This document shows, in pieces, positions 37,415-47,260 of a DNA stretch of 64,000 bases. Origin of the DNA: Nocardioides sp. BP30 (GTDB lineage: Bacteria; Actinomycetota; Actinomycetes; Propionibacteriales; Nocardioidaceae). The notes beneath the pieces were generated by a model, which saw only the letters and a list, made by a program, of their open reading frames with translations, had not been told where the DNA came from and did no database searches. The stretch is taken from positions 2,728,001-2,792,000 of the forward strand of contig NZ_CP123620.1 in assembly GCF_029873215.1 (NCBI RefSeq), written 5' to 3'. Made by a program: the position numbers and the translations under genes. Position 1 is the stretch's first letter. Every line of letters starts with the position of its first letter.

Positions 37415-39901
37415 TCAACGACCCGCTTCACTCGGGACCGACCCGAGCGCCCCGGCTGTGACCTCCCGCGCACCCGGTGTGAGCTTCGCGTCCACGTCGT
37501 GCTCCTCGCCGGCGCCGTGGGGCAGCGGCACGGTCGTGGCCACGGCGATCCGCCGGTCCTCGGCTCCGACGGCATGGACCTCTCCGGTCAGCCGCGCCCG
37601 GACCCGCTCGACGTGCTGGCCGGCCGCCGCGGCACCGTCGGTGACCGCCGCCGAGGCGATGCCCTCGGCGACCACAGCCTCGCTCTTGGCACCGGCGTCC
37701 TCGGCCACCCAGAGCTCCACCTCGCCCGGCTCGACGACGCGCCGCAGCGAACGGTCGGTGAAGGCGAACCGGGCGGTCGGCACCCGGAAGGTCACCCGGG
37801 TCGACTCACCCGGCTCCAGCGCGACCCGGTGGAAGGCGAGCAGCTGAGCGACCGGGCGCGCCACCGAGGCGATCAGGTCGCGTCCGTAGAGCTGCACGAC
37901 ATCGCTGCCCGCGCGCTCGCCGGTGTTCGTGATCGTGACCTGCACGGCCATCTCGCCGTCGGTGGGCACGGCGGCGTCGGCGCTCAGGTCGGAGGACGCG
38001 AAGCTGGTGTAGCTCAGGCCGAAGCCGAACGGGCGCACGGGTGTGGGGTCGGCGCTGGTCACCTCGGAGGGGCCGCCGAGGACGGGACGCAGATAGGAGT
38101 ACGGCTGCGCCCCTGCCGAGCGTGGCAGGCTGACGGGCAGCCGGCCCGACGGGCTCGCCGTACCCGCGAGGACACGGGCGATCGCGCGACCGCCCTCCTC
38201 CCCGGGGAAGAACGCCTGCAGTACGGCCGCGGGGGCGTGGGGGCCGTCGAGCGCCCAGCCGATCGCATAGGGGCGCCCGCTGATGACCAGCAGGACGACC
38301 GGCGTCCCGGTCGCCACCACCGCTTCGACCAGCTCGCGCTGCACCCCGGGCAGGTCCAGGGTGTCGGTGTCGTTGCCCTCCCCCACCGTGCCGCGTCCGA
38401 AGAGGCCTGCCTGGTCACCCACCACGACGATCGCCACGTCGGCGGCACGAGCACTCGCCACGGCCGCCGGGATGCCGGAGCGGTCGTCGCCCTCGACCTC
38501 GCAGCCGGGCGCGAACCCGACGGTGGCCTCCGGCAGCTCGTGGCGAAGCGCCGCCAGCACGCCGGGCACCGCGATGCCGACGGGAACCTCCGGGTGGTGG
38601 GCGAGCACGTGGTTGACGAAGGAGTAGCAGCCCATCATCGCCGCGGAGCGGTCGGCGTTCGGGCCGATCACCGCGATCCGGCCGGTGCGTACGGCCTGCG
38701 ACAACGGCAGGGTACCGTCGTTGCCGAGCAGCACCAGCGACTCCTCGGCGAGCCGGCGTGCGACGTCGCGGTGGGCGGGCCCGTCGATGTCGAGCTGTGT
38801 CGGCGGCGGGCCCGCGAAGTCCTCGTCCAGGAGGCCCAGCTGCTCCTTCTGCCGCAGCACGCGCGTGACCGCGCGGTCGACGATCGCCTGCTCCACCTCG
38901 CCCGCCCGGACGAGCTCGGCCAGCGGCTCCAGGTAGGCGTCACCGGTCGGCAGCTCCACGTCCACGCCCGCCTCGAGCGCGATCGCGGCCGCTCGGCCAC
39001 GATCCTCGGCGACCCGGTGCATGACTGCCAGGAAGGCCACGCCGAAGTAGTCGGCGACGACGACGCCGTCGAAACCCCAGCGGTCCCGCAGCAGCTCGGT
39101 GAGGTACTCCGGCGAGGCATGCAGCGGTACGCCGTCGACGTCGTTGTACGCGGCCATCACCGACCGCGCCTCGCCGTCGAGCACGGCCATCTCGAACGGC
39201 GGCAGGAAGATGTCGGCCATCTCCCGCGGACCGGCCGAGACCGGGGCGTGGTTGCGCCCTGCGCGCGATCCCGAGTAGCCGACGAAGTGCTTGAGCGTCG
39301 CATGCACCCCGGCCGACTGCAGCCCCCGAACGTAGGCAGTGGCGATGGTGCCCACGACGTACGGGTCCTCGCTGATGGCCTCCTCGGTCCGGCCCCACCG
39401 CGGGTCCCGCACCACGTCGAGCACCGGCGCCAGCCCCTGGTGGATACCGAGAGCCCGCATGTCGGCGCCGATCAGCGCTGCCATCTCCTGCACCAGTCCG
39501 GGATCGAAGGAGGCACCCCAGGCCAGCGGCGTCGGGAAGGTGGCAGCCTTCCACGCGGCCAGGCCGGTGAGGCACTCCTCGTGCACCAGGGCAGGGATGC
39601 CGAGCCGGGTCTCACTGACCAGCCGGCGCTGTTCCCCCCACAGCCACGCGGCCCGCTCCACAGGATCCACCGGCCGGGTGCCGTAGACCCGGGAGAAGTG
39701 GCCGATGCCGTGCTGGGTGACATCGGCGAGCCGGGTCGGCGCGCCCGCTGTCATCTCGTCGGCCATCGGCGCGACGACCTCACCCCCGTGGTCGAGCCAG
39801 AAGCCGACCAGCTGCGCCAGCTTCTCCTCGAGGGTCATGCGGGCGAGGAGGTCGGCGACGCGATCGGAGACGTGCGGCATCGCCGTGGGTGAAGTGGTCA
39901 C
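37415..39901 (-). CDS. GH3 family beta-glycosidase (probable beta-xylosidase/glucosidase)
   Basis: An 828-residue glycoside hydrolase family 3 enzyme. The N-terminal barrel contains [18 protein letters not shown] and [10 protein letters not shown]; the nucleophile Asp is D284 in VVVADYFG. The second alpha/beta domain and a C-terminal fibronectin III-like domain ([15 protein letters not shown]) follow. No signal peptide, so it acts on imported oligosaccharides. The open frame continues upstream through the permease gene, but the GTG of [11 protein letters not shown] follows the permease stop and marks the start; an ATG at 39880 is an alternative. GH3 specificity (xylose, glucose, arabinose) cannot be read from sequence; the neighbouring CE7 esterase favours xylan. 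Confidence 0.9.
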   Translation of the reverse strand: MTTSPTAMPHVSDRVADLLARMTLEEKLAQLVGFWLDHGGEVVAPMADEMTAGAPTRLADVTQHGIGHFSRVYGTRPVDPVERAAWLWGEQRRLVSETRLGIPALVHEECLTGLAAWKAATFPTPLAWGASFDPGLVQEMAALIGADMRALGIHQGLAPVLDVVRDPRWGRTEEAISEDPYVVGTIATAYVRGLQSAGVHATLKHFVGYSGSRAGRNHAPVSAGPREMADIFLPPFEMAVLDGEARSVMAAYNDVDGVPLHASPEYLTELLRDRWGFDGVVVADYFGVAFLAVMHRVAEDRGRAAAIALEAGVDVELPTGDAYLEPLAELVRAGEVEQAIVDRAVTRVLRQKEQLGLLDEDFAGPPPTQLDIDGPAHRDVARRLAEESLVLLGNDGTLPLSQAVRTGRIAVIGPNADRSAAMMGCYSFVNHVLAHHPEVPVGIAVPGVLAALRHELPEATVGFAPGCEVEGDDRSGIPAAVASARAADVAIVVVGDQAGLFGRGTVGEGNDTDTLDLPGVQRELVEAVVATGTPVVLLVISGRPYAIGWALDGPHAPAAVLQAFFPGEEGGRAIARVLAGTASPSGRLPVSLPRSAGAQPYSYLRPVLGGPSEVTSADPTPVRPFGFGLSYTSFASSDLSADAAVPTDGEMAVQVTITNTGERAGSDVVQLYGRDLIASVARPVAQLLAFHRVALEPGESTRVTFRVPTARFAFTDRSLRRVVEPGEVELWVAEDAGAKSEAVVAEGIASAAVTDGAAAAGQHVERVRARLTGEVHAVGAEDRRIAVATTVPLPHGAGEEHDVDAKLTPGAREVTAGALGSVPSEAGR

Positions 39902-39945
39902 GAAGGGCTCTTTCGGGTTGCGAGCGTGCAGGGGGTGGGCAGGTC

Positions 39946-40839
39946 TCAGCCCTTGACGGCACCCTGGAGGCCGCCGACGATGCGGCGCTCGAAGGCGGTG
40001 AAGAACACCAGCGCGGGGATCATCGACAGCGAGGTGAAGGCCAGGACGGCGGCCGTGTCGGAGGCGTACTGGGAGTGGAACTGCTGGATGCCCAGGGGCA
40101 GCGTGAAGCTGCTGGTCTTGCTCAGCACGAACAGCGGCAGCAGGTAGCTGTTCCAGCTGGCGACGAACGTCAGGATGCCGGTGGTCAGAACGCCGGGCAG
40201 CGACAGCGGCAGCACCATCCGGAAGAAGAAGCCGAGCCTGCTGCAACCGTCGACCGCGGCCGCCTCCTCGATCTCGTCCGGGATCGCCTGCAGGAACGGC
40301 ACCAGGATGATGATCGTCGTCGGCAGGCCGAAGGCGACCTGGGGCAGGATGACCCCGAGCAGCGAGTCGGTCAGGTTCAGCTTGTCCAAGATGATGAACA
40401 GCGGCGTGATGGCCACGGTGATCGGGAACATCAGGCCCGCCGCGAACAGGCCGAACATGAGTCCCCGACCTCTGAACCTGTACCGGGCGATCACGAAGCT
40501 GGCCGACACGCCCATCGCGACGACCAGCAGGGTCGTCACCCCACCCACGATCACGGAGTTGGCGAACTCGCGCCAGAAGGTCGAGGACGACAAGACGTTG
40601 CTGTAGTTCGCGAACCGCCAGGGGCTGGGCAGGCCGGCCGGGTCGACCGTCAGCTGGGAGTTGTCCCGGAAGCCGCCCAGGACGATGTAGGCCACCGGTG
40701 CGAGCGTGAGGCCGATGACGACGAGCGCGATGAAGTAGACGGCGGGGCTGCCCCAGGGGAGCTTCCTCCTCTGCGGACGTCCGCTGGCACGGCGGGAGCG
40801 CGACGGGCCGGGGGCGGCGTCGAGGGTCGAGGTCGTCAT
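39946..40839 (-). CDS. Carbohydrate ABC permease, MalG-like
   Basis: A 297-residue membrane protein with six predicted helices after a basic, Ser/Arg-rich cytoplasmic N-terminus. The EAA coupling loop is EEAAAVDGCSRLGFFFRMV followed by PLSLPG near residue 200. It is the second permease of a sugar importer. The ATG overlaps the stop of the MalF-like gene by one base. No ATPase gene is present; a shared MsiK-type ATPase encoded elsewhere is the usual arrangement in actinobacteria. Confidence 0.93.
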   Translation of the reverse strand: MTTSTLDAAPGPSRSRRASGRPQRRKLPWGSPAVYFIALVVIGLTLAPVAYIVLGGFRDNSQLTVDPAGLPSPWRFANYSNVLSSSTFWREFANSVIVGGVTTLLVVAMGVSASFVIARYRFRGRGLMFGLFAAGLMFPITVAITPLFIILDKLNLTDSLLGVILPQVAFGLPTTIIILVPFLQAIPDEIEEAAAVDGCSRLGFFFRMVLPLSLPGVLTTGILTFVASWNSYLLPLFVLSKTSSFTLPLGIQQFHSQYASDTAAVLAFTSLSMIPALVFFTAFERRIVGGLQGAVKG

Positions 40840-41867
40840 CAGCGCCTTCCTCCATCGGTCACCGAGCCGGAGATGTCACGCCGAAGCACGAAGCGCTGGT
40901 AGAGCAGCGCCACGATCAACGAGATGACGAACAGGACGACGGCGACCGCGTTGCCGTAGCCGTAGAGACCGGTCCGGGGACCGTAGTGCGCCATGTAGGT
41001 CGCCATCGTCGAGACTCCGTCGCGGTCGAGGTTGAACTCGCCCCAGACGATCCAGGGCAGGTCGAAGAGCTGGAGCGCGCCGATGATGGACAGGAACGCC
41101 CAGATCCGGATCGTGGGGCCGAGCAGCGGGAGGGTGATGTTGCGCTGCATCTGCCAGTACGACGCTCCGTCGATCGAGGCGGCCTCGTAGAGCTCCTCGG
41201 GGATGTTCTGCAGGCCGGCCATCAGCAGGATCACGGCGAAGCCCAGGTACTTCCATGTCAGGATCGCCATCAGCGTCCACAGACCGAGGTGAGGGCCGAG
41301 CCACTGCACCTCGACGTGGCCGAAGACGTGCAGGTTGGTGAGCAAGGCGTTGATCGCACCGTTGACCGGCAGCATCAGGCTCAGGCCGGTACCGGCGATG
41401 ACCTCGGAGACGACCCACGGGACGAAGACGAGCACCCGGATGATCGAGCGACCGCGCATCTCGCGGTTGAGGAGCAGCGCGAGCAGGATGGCCAGCGGGC
41501 CCTGGATGAGCAGGGAGAGCCCGGCGATCTCCACGTTGTGCAGCACGGCCCGGTGGAACTCCGGATCGGTGAGGATCACCCGGTAGTTGTGCAGGCCGAT
41601 GAAGTCGCTCGGCGGCCCGTAGCCCTTCCACCGGTAGAAGCCGTAGTAGAAGGCTGCGATCACCGGCAGGATCACGAACGCGACGAAGACGACGATCGCC
41701 GGGCCCGAGAGCAGGGTGATCTCCAGACGCTCTCGCCGGCTGGCGCGGGCTCGAGGAGGACGCCCGGCGACCGCGGCGGGGGGCGACACCGCGTCAGCGC
41801 CGCCCCCTACCGTGGTCGTGTCGAGCGAGCTCGCCAAGGCCGAGGTGACCTGGGGCGTTTCACTCAT
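40839..41867 (-). CDS. Carbohydrate ABC permease, MalF-like
   Basis: A 342-residue membrane protein with six helices and a 35-residue cytoplasmic N-terminal tail. Its EAA loop is ELYEAASIDGASYWQMQRN near residue 230, with LPLLGPTIR. It pairs with the next permease and the lipoprotein encoded upstream. Starts 9 bases after the binding-protein stop. The whole set reads leftward from the operator-containing promoter at 43243-43293. Confidence 0.93.
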   Translation of the reverse strand: MSETPQVTSALASSLDTTTVGGGADAVSPPAAVAGRPPRARASRRERLEITLLSGPAIVVFVAFVILPVIAAFYYGFYRWKGYGPPSDFIGLHNYRVILTDPEFHRAVLHNVEIAGLSLLIQGPLAILLALLLNREMRGRSIIRVLVFVPWVVSEVIAGTGLSLMLPVNGAINALLTNLHVFGHVEVQWLGPHLGLWTLMAILTWKYLGFAVILLMAGLQNIPEELYEAASIDGASYWQMQRNITLPLLGPTIRIWAFLSIIGALQLFDLPWIVWGEFNLDRDGVSTMATYMAHYGPRTGLYGYGNAVAVVLFVISLIVALLYQRFVLRRDISGSVTDGGRR

Positions 41868-41876
41868 CGCTTGCTG

Positions 41877-43190
41877 TTACCCCTTGGTCGAGGCGTTGTT
41901 GACGGCGTCGACGATGCTCTGAGGGTCACTGGACTGGCCCGACATGAAGTTGACGACAGCGGTGTTCAGCGCGTTGCCGATGTTGGACCCGAACAGCGTG
42001 TCGAGGAAGAGCACGGAGTACTTCGCGTTGTTCGCGGCCTCGAGCGCCGCCTTCGATGCCGCGTCGGTGACGCTGCCCTGGGCGGCCTTGTTCGCCGGGA
42101 TCGCGCTGAAGGCGGTGGCGTACTTGCTCTCCTGGTCGGCGGTGGCGAGGAAGTTCAGGAACTCGTTGCACTGCTGGGGCGCCCAGGCCGAGCAGGAGTA
42201 GCCGTCGGCGCCCTCCATCATCGCCGTCGCGTCGCCCTTGCCGTCGACCGTCGAGGGGAACGGGAAGTAGCCCAGGTCGGCGAGCGGCTTCTTGTCGGGC
42301 GTGAGGTCGCCGACCACACCCGGCTCCCAGGCGCCCATCAGCTCGCCGGCGACCTTGTGGTTCGCCAGCAGGCCGGCTGTGGAGGCGGCACTGCCCTGCG
42401 CGGCGGTGTTGAACGCGTCCTTCTCGAACGGCTTGGTCGCGACGAAGGTGCCGAGGTCCTTGCCGGCCTGGAGGAAGCACGGGTCGGCGAACTGGGCGCT
42501 CGAGGCGGCCTTGTTGAGCGCGTCCTGGCTGCAGTCCCGGACAGCGAACATGTAGTACCAGTGCGCGGCCGGCCAGCCGTCCTTGCCGCCGACGGCGAGC
42601 GGGGTGCCGGCGGCCTGCAGCTTGGCGGCGTCGGAGGTCAGGTCGGCGATCGTCGTCGGCGTACCGGTGAGGCCGGCCTTCTTGAACAGGTCCGTGCTGT
42701 ACCAGATCCCCTCGGGCGTGATGGAGAGCGGGACGCCGTAGGTCTTGCCGTCGGCCTGGAAGATCGACTGTGCGCCGGTGCTGATGTTGCTCGAGGCGTC
42801 GCCGGAGAGGGTGAGCTCGCCGAGCTGGCCCGCCTGCACCATTGCGAGCATCTTGCCGCCGCCGCGCTGGAACATGATGTCCGGCGCCGAGCCCTTGCCG
42901 GCCTGCAGGGCCGTTTGGAGCTTGCCGTCGTAGTCCTCGTTCTGGACGCTCTGCACCTTGATCGTCACGTTCGGGTGCTGGGTGTGGAAGGCCGTTGCCG
43001 CGTCCTTGAAGAACTGCACGCCGGGCCCGGTCGTGGAGTTGGTCCACAACGTCATGGTGACCTTGGCGTTGGCATCGCCGGACGAGCCCGACGCGTCGTT
43101 GCTGCTACCGCAGGCAGCCGTCGTCAGGAGCAGGCCCGCAGCGGCGACGGCGAACGCCGACCGCCGAGCCCGGGTGGGGTTGAAGGACAT
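41877..43190 (-). CDS. Sugar-binding lipoprotein of ABC importer
   Basis: A 437-residue extracellular solute-binding protein of family 1. Lipobox LTTAAC places the acylated Cys at residue 27, after a basic RARR start and a hydrophobic helix. A Gly/Ser/Asp linker tethers the two-lobed domain (VTMTLWTNSTTGPG start). The open frame begins 14 codons earlier, but the ATG of MSFNPTRARR has GAGGTG at optimal distance. It captures oligosaccharides for the two permeases. Probably repressed by the LacI-type protein at 32.5 kb. Confidence 0.93.
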   Translation of the reverse strand: MSFNPTRARRSAFAVAAAGLLLTTAACGSSNDASGSSGDANAKVTMTLWTNSTTGPGVQFFKDAATAFHTQHPNVTIKVQSVQNEDYDGKLQTALQAGKGSAPDIMFQRGGGKMLAMVQAGQLGELTLSGDASSNISTGAQSIFQADGKTYGVPLSITPEGIWYSTDLFKKAGLTGTPTTIADLTSDAAKLQAAGTPLAVGGKDGWPAAHWYYMFAVRDCSQDALNKAASSAQFADPCFLQAGKDLGTFVATKPFEKDAFNTAAQGSAASTAGLLANHKVAGELMGAWEPGVVGDLTPDKKPLADLGYFPFPSTVDGKGDATAMMEGADGYSCSAWAPQQCNEFLNFLATADQESKYATAFSAIPANKAAQGSVTDAASKAALEAANNAKYSVLFLDTLFGSNIGNALNTAVVNFMSGQSSDPQSIVDAVNNASTKG

Positions 43191-43242
43191 CAGACACCTC
43201 GTTGAGTCAGGTCGGCGTGTGAACCACGCCACAACACCCGGG

Positions 43243-43293
43243 ACTCTCTCAAGCCGAACGCCACCGTGTCAATCGTTATCGATAACGTTTTCG
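43243..43293 (-). promoter_or_regulatory. Promoter and LacI operators of sugar operon
   Basis: TTGACA (complement of 43267-43272) and GAGAGT (complement of 43243-43248), 18 bases apart, form a recognisable promoter, leaving a leader of about 46 bases. Immediately upstream are a perfect 14-bp palindrome CGTTATCGATAACG (43274-43287) and an overlapping TCGATAACGTTTTCG (43279-43293). The latter is identical over 15 bases with the operator at 32507-32521. Confidence 0.75.
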
Positions 43294-43337
43294 TAGATCG
43301 TCGACCCCGTATCGCCGAGCGGCCCGGCGCGACGACG

Positions 43338-44348
43338 TCAGCGCCCTGCGAGGATCCTCTGGTAAGCGGCTGCGAGCAGTACCGGATCGTGCCGCGCGGA
43401 ACCGTCGGCCATGGCGATCCGGTCCGTCACCAGCCGTGCTCCCATCGCGTCGGTCATCTCGCGCAGGGCGTCCAGGCCCTCCAGCGACGCGTCGGCCAGG
43501 ACCGTGTGCACCTGCAGGTCCGGGGCGTGCTCGGCCAGCACGCCGAGGTGGTCGGCCGGTCCGAAACCAGGGGTCTCCCCCGCTTGCTCGGCCAGGTTGA
43601 GCACCACCACCACCCGGGCGGAGGTCGCGACGAGGGCGTGGCGCAGCGCGGGCACCATCAGGTGCGGCAGCACCGAGGTGAACCACGAGCCGGGCCCGAT
43701 CACCACCCAGTCCGCCTCGGCGATGGCCCGCAGCGCGTCCGGGCTGGCCGGCGGATCCTCGGGCTCGAGCGCGATGGAGTGGATGACGCCGTCGGTGGTG
43801 GCGACCTCGACCTGGCCCGTCACCGTCGTCAGTGCGTCGGGGTCAGCCGGGTCGATGCCCCGCACCTCCGCCCGGATCTCCATCGGCACCAGGGCCATCG
43901 GCAGCACCCGACCCCGGGCGCCCAGGAGCCGACCGACCCAGTCGAGCGCGGCGACGTGGTCGCCGAGCAGCTCCCACAGACCGACGATGAGGAGGTTGCC
44001 GAGATTGTGGCCGTTCATCTCCCCCTCGCCGGCGAAGCGGTGCTGCAACACGTTCGCCCAGGTCACGCCCCAGTCGTCGCGGCCGCACAGCGCCGCCAGC
44101 GCCATCCGCAGGTCGCCGGGCGGGAGCACGCCGAACTCCCCGCGCAGCCGGCCCGAGGAGCCGCCGTTGTCGGCGACCGTGACCACGGCGGTGAGCTCGT
44201 CGACGATGACCTCCTCCAGCAGGATGCGCAGCGCCGACAGCGACGCGTGCAGCCCGTGGCCACCACCGAAGGCGACGACCGAGACGGCGCGCTCCGCGAC
44301 GTCGGGAGGCAGCAGTCCCACCGATAGGTTGGCGTCGCTCACGCTCAC
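43338..44348 (-). CDS. yvcK: YvcK/CofD-like gluconeogenesis factor
   Basis: A 336-residue Rossmann-like protein of the YvcK family, which binds UDP-GlcNAc and couples carbon supply to peptidoglycan synthesis. Signature segments are VVAFGGGHGLHASLSAL, TVADNGGSSGRLR and VIGPGSWFTSVLPHL. GTG overlaps the rapZ stop by four bases. Third gene of uvrC-rapZ-yvcK; the usual next gene, whiA, has been displaced by the sugar island. Confidence 0.93.
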   Translation of the reverse strand: MSVSDANLSVGLLPPDVAERAVSVVAFGGGHGLHASLSALRILLEEVIVDELTAVVTVADNGGSSGRLRGEFGVLPPGDLRMALAALCGRDDWGVTWANVLQHRFAGEGEMNGHNLGNLLIVGLWELLGDHVAALDWVGRLLGARGRVLPMALVPMEIRAEVRGIDPADPDALTTVTGQVEVATTDGVIHSIALEPEDPPASPDALRAIAEADWVVIGPGSWFTSVLPHLMVPALRHALVATSARVVVVLNLAEQAGETPGFGPADHLGVLAEHAPDLQVHTVLADASLEGLDALREMTDAMGARLVTDRIAMADGSARHDPVLLAAAYQRILAGR

Positions 44349-45214
44349 TCCCGGCCCAGGTCGCGGTGGGCGGTGGCCGCGTCGTGGCCCAGCGCCCGCA
44401 GTCGTCGGGCGATCTCCTCCGACATCGCCACGCTGCGATGCTTGCCGCCCGTGCAGCCGATGGCGATCCGCATGAAGCGCTTGCCCTCGCGCAGGTAGCC
44501 CGGCGCGACCCCCGCCAGCACCGCCACGTAGCCGTCGAGGAACTCCTGGGCACCCGGCTGACCGTAGACGTACTCCGCCACGTCGGCGTCCGTGCCGTTG
44601 CGTGCTCGCAGCTCGGGGATCCAGTGCGGGTTGGGCAGGAACCGCATGTCGGCGACGAAGTCCGCGTCGACGGGGATGCCGTACTTGAAGCCGAAGCTGA
44701 TCACCGTCACCGACAGCCGGGTGCGCTCCGGCGTACCGAACGCCTGGGCCACCCGGTCGGTGAGCTGGTGCACGTTGAGCGCCGAGGTGTCGATGACCAG
44801 GTCGGCCAGCGCCCGCAGCTCACCGAGCACGATGCGCTCGCGCTGGAGCGCATCGAGCAGCCGATCCTTGCCCTGCATGGGATGTGGCCGGCGCGCAGCC
44901 TCCTGGCGGCGCACCAGCACCTCGTCGGTGGCATCGAGGAACAGCAGTGTCTTCTCCCGGCCCAGCGCCTCGTGCTGGAACTCGTCGATGAGCTGGTCGA
45001 AGAATGCGCCCGACCGTACGTCGACCACCACCGCGATCGGCTGCTGCCGGCCGCGAGCGGCGTCCACCAGCCGCACCACGTCCGGAAGCAGTCCGGGCGG
45101 CAGGTTGTCGACGACGTAGAAGCCGAGATCCTCCAGCTCCTTGGCCGCGGTGCTGCGGCCCGCACCGGTCATGCCGGTGACGACGACAAGCTCGCCGGAG
45201 GGGTCCTGGCCCAC
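44345..45214 (-). CDS. rapZ: RapZ-type nucleotide-binding protein
   Basis: A 289-residue P-loop protein, Walker A GMTGAGRS at residues 14-21. The C-terminal domain ends with FMRIAIGCTGGKHRSVAMSEEIA, typical of RapZ/YvcJ. In E. coli it directs cleavage of the GlmZ small RNA and senses glucosamine 6-phosphate; in Gram-positives the role is less clear. GTG start 2 bases after the uvrC stop; its stop overlaps yvcK by four bases. Confidence 0.95.
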   Translation of the reverse strand: MGQDPSGELVVVTGMTGAGRSTAAKELEDLGFYVVDNLPPGLLPDVVRLVDAARGRQQPIAVVVDVRSGAFFDQLIDEFQHEALGREKTLLFLDATDEVLVRRQEAARRPHPMQGKDRLLDALQRERIVLGELRALADLVIDTSALNVHQLTDRVAQAFGTPERTRLSVTVISFGFKYGIPVDADFVADMRFLPNPHWIPELRARNGTDADVAEYVYGQPGAQEFLDGYVAVLAGVAPGYLREGKRFMRIAIGCTGGKHRSVAMSEEIARRLRALGHDAATAHRDLGRE

Positions 45215-45216
45215 GT

Positions 45217-47181
45217 TCAGATCTCCTCAATCTCGCCGGTGGTGACGTTGACAGCAACCCTAGGGGTCGCGGCGCCGGCTGCGACGGCATCCTTGATGGC
45301 GCGCGCCGTGGCCGGGCCGATGCCGGGCACCTCGGCGATCTCCTCGACCGTCGCGGCGCGCAGCTTGCGCAGTGAGCCGAAATGCTTCAGCAGCGTCTTG
45401 CGCCGCACCTCGCCCAGGCCGGGGACGTCGTCGAGCAGGCTCTCCACCATCGACTTGCTGCGCCGGCCGCGGTGATGGGCGATGGCGAAGCGGTGCGCCT
45501 CATCCCGCAGCCGCTGCAGCAGGTAGAGCCCCTCGGAGCTGCGCGCCAGGATCACCGGATCCTCCTCGTCGGGCAGCCAGACCTCCTCCAGCCGCTTGGC
45601 CAGGCCCGCGACCGGGATGTCGTCGATCCCGAGCTCCGCGAGCGCTCGCCGGGCGGCCGCGACCTGGGGCGCCCCTCCGTCGACCACGACCAGACCCGGC
45701 GCGTAGGCGAACTTCCGCGGCCGGCCGGTCTCGGGGTCGACCAGCATCGGGCCGCCGTCGCCCTCGACCGAGGTCGAGGTGGCCTGCTCGTCCAGCAGCC
45801 GGCGGAACCGGCGCGTGATGACCTCGTGCATCGCGCGGACGTCGTCGGAGCCGTCCTGGCCCTTGATGATGAACCGCCGGTACTCGCTCTTGCGCGCCAG
45901 CCCGTCCTCGAAGACGACCATGCTGGCCACGATCTCGCTGCCCTGCAGGTGGGAGATGTCGTAGCACTCGATCCGCAGCGGCGCCTCCTCCAGCGCCAGG
46001 GCGTCGCGGATCTCCTCCAGCGCCCGGTTGCGGGTGGTCAGGTCGCTGGCGCGCTTGGTCTTGTGCAGCGCCAGGGCCTGCTTGGCGTTGGCCGCCACCG
46101 TCTCCTGCAGCGCCCGCTTGTCGCCGCGCTGCGGCACCCGGACCTGCACCTTGGCGCCGCGGACGTCGGCGAGCAGTGCCTCCATCGTCTCGACGTCGGG
46201 CGGCAGCGCCGGGACCAGGATCTCGCGCGGGATCGCCTCGGCGTCCTCACCTGCGTAGAGCTGGAGCAGGAAGTGCTCGACCAGCTCGGCTGTGTCGCCC
46301 TCCTCCACGCGGTCGGCGACCCACCCCCGCTGGCCCCGGATCCGGCCGCCGCGGACGTAGAAGATCTGCACCCCGACCTCGAGCGGGTCCTCGGCCAGGG
46401 CGATGACGTCGGCGTCGGCCCCGTCGCCGAGCACGACCGCCTGCTTCTCCAGCGCCCGCTGCATGGCACCGAGGTCGTCGCGAAGCCGGGCGGCGCGCTC
46501 GAAGTCGAGAGCGTCGCTGGCGGCGTACATCTGCTTCTCGATCCGGCGCAGGAAGCTCGCCGTCTGGCCGCCCATGAAGTCGCAGAAGTCGTCGACGATC
46601 GCGCGGTGGTCCTGCGGGCTGATCTTCCCCACGCACGGCGCGCTGCACTTGTCGATGTAGCCCAGCAGACACGGACGCCCGATCTGCTGGCTTCGCTTGA
46701 AGACCCCGTTGGAGCACGAGCGCATCGGGAAGACCCGCAGCAGCACGTCGACCGTCTCCCGGATCGCCCAGGCGTGCCCATAGGGACCGAAGTAGCGGGT
46801 GCCCTTGCGCTTGGCGCCACGGCCGACCATCACCCGCGGGAACTCCTCGCTCAGCGTCACCGCCAACCAGGGGTAGGACTTGTCGTCGCGGTACTTCACG
46901 TTGAAGCGCGGATCGAACTCCTTGATCCAGGAGTACTCCAGCTGCAGCGCCTCGACCTCGGTGTTGACCACCGTCCACTCGACGCTGGCCGCCGTGGTCA
47001 CCATCGTGGCCGTGCGGGGGTGCAGGTTGCCGATGTCCTGGAAGTAGGACGTCAGGCGCGGCCGCAGCGACTTCGCCTTGCCGACATAGATCACCCGGCC
47101 CTTCGCATCGCGGAACCGGTAGACACCCGGCTGGGTCGGGATCTCCCCCGGCTTGGGCCGGTAGCTGCGCGGATCTGCCAC
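45217..47181 (-). CDS. uvrC: Excinuclease ABC subunit UvrC
   Basis: A 654-residue nucleotide-excision-repair endonuclease. The GIY-YIG domain is at residues ~12-90 ([20 protein letters not shown]), the UVR motif near 205-240, the RNase H-like C-terminal nuclease from ~385 ([11 protein letters not shown]), and helix-hairpin-helix repeats at the end ([15 protein letters not shown]). Leaderless GTG 6 bases after TAGGGT. No SOS box is visible in front of it, unlike uvrA. Confidence 0.97.
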   Translation of the reverse strand: MADPRSYRPKPGEIPTQPGVYRFRDAKGRVIYVGKAKSLRPRLTSYFQDIGNLHPRTATMVTTAASVEWTVVNTEVEALQLEYSWIKEFDPRFNVKYRDDKSYPWLAVTLSEEFPRVMVGRGAKRKGTRYFGPYGHAWAIRETVDVLLRVFPMRSCSNGVFKRSQQIGRPCLLGYIDKCSAPCVGKISPQDHRAIVDDFCDFMGGQTASFLRRIEKQMYAASDALDFERAARLRDDLGAMQRALEKQAVVLGDGADADVIALAEDPLEVGVQIFYVRGGRIRGQRGWVADRVEEGDTAELVEHFLLQLYAGEDAEAIPREILVPALPPDVETMEALLADVRGAKVQVRVPQRGDKRALQETVAANAKQALALHKTKRASDLTTRNRALEEIRDALALEEAPLRIECYDISHLQGSEIVASMVVFEDGLARKSEYRRFIIKGQDGSDDVRAMHEVITRRFRRLLDEQATSTSVEGDGGPMLVDPETGRPRKFAYAPGLVVVDGGAPQVAAARRALAELGIDDIPVAGLAKRLEEVWLPDEEDPVILARSSEGLYLLQRLRDEAHRFAIAHHRGRRSKSMVESLLDDVPGLGEVRRKTLLKHFGSLRKLRAATVEEIAEVPGIGPATARAIKDAVAAGAATPRVAVNVTTGEIEEI

Positions 47182-47260
47182 GCACCAACCCTAGTTGCGG
47201 GCACCGACACTCCCATGCTGAGGTAGCAGGATCGATTGTCTGGTGTCTTAGTATAGTTAC
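47182..47260. promoter_or_regulatory. Divergent leaderless promoters, uvrC / TPR gene
   Basis: TAGGGT (complement of 47188-47193) is 6 bases before the uvrC GTG. TAGTAT (47249-47254) is 6 bases before the ATG of the TPR gene, overlapping a second candidate TATAGT. The 79-bp gap is otherwise AT-richer than its surroundings. Confidence 0.55.

Noticed and set aside
37208..39892. Plus-strand open frame of 894 codons
   Set aside because: Antisense to the GH3 gene and the whiA start; no recognisable domain.
37415..40855. Apparent fusion of GH3 enzyme with a 300-residue N-terminal domain
   Set aside because: The upstream part is the permease gene read in another frame; the real GH3 starts at a GTG after the permease stop.
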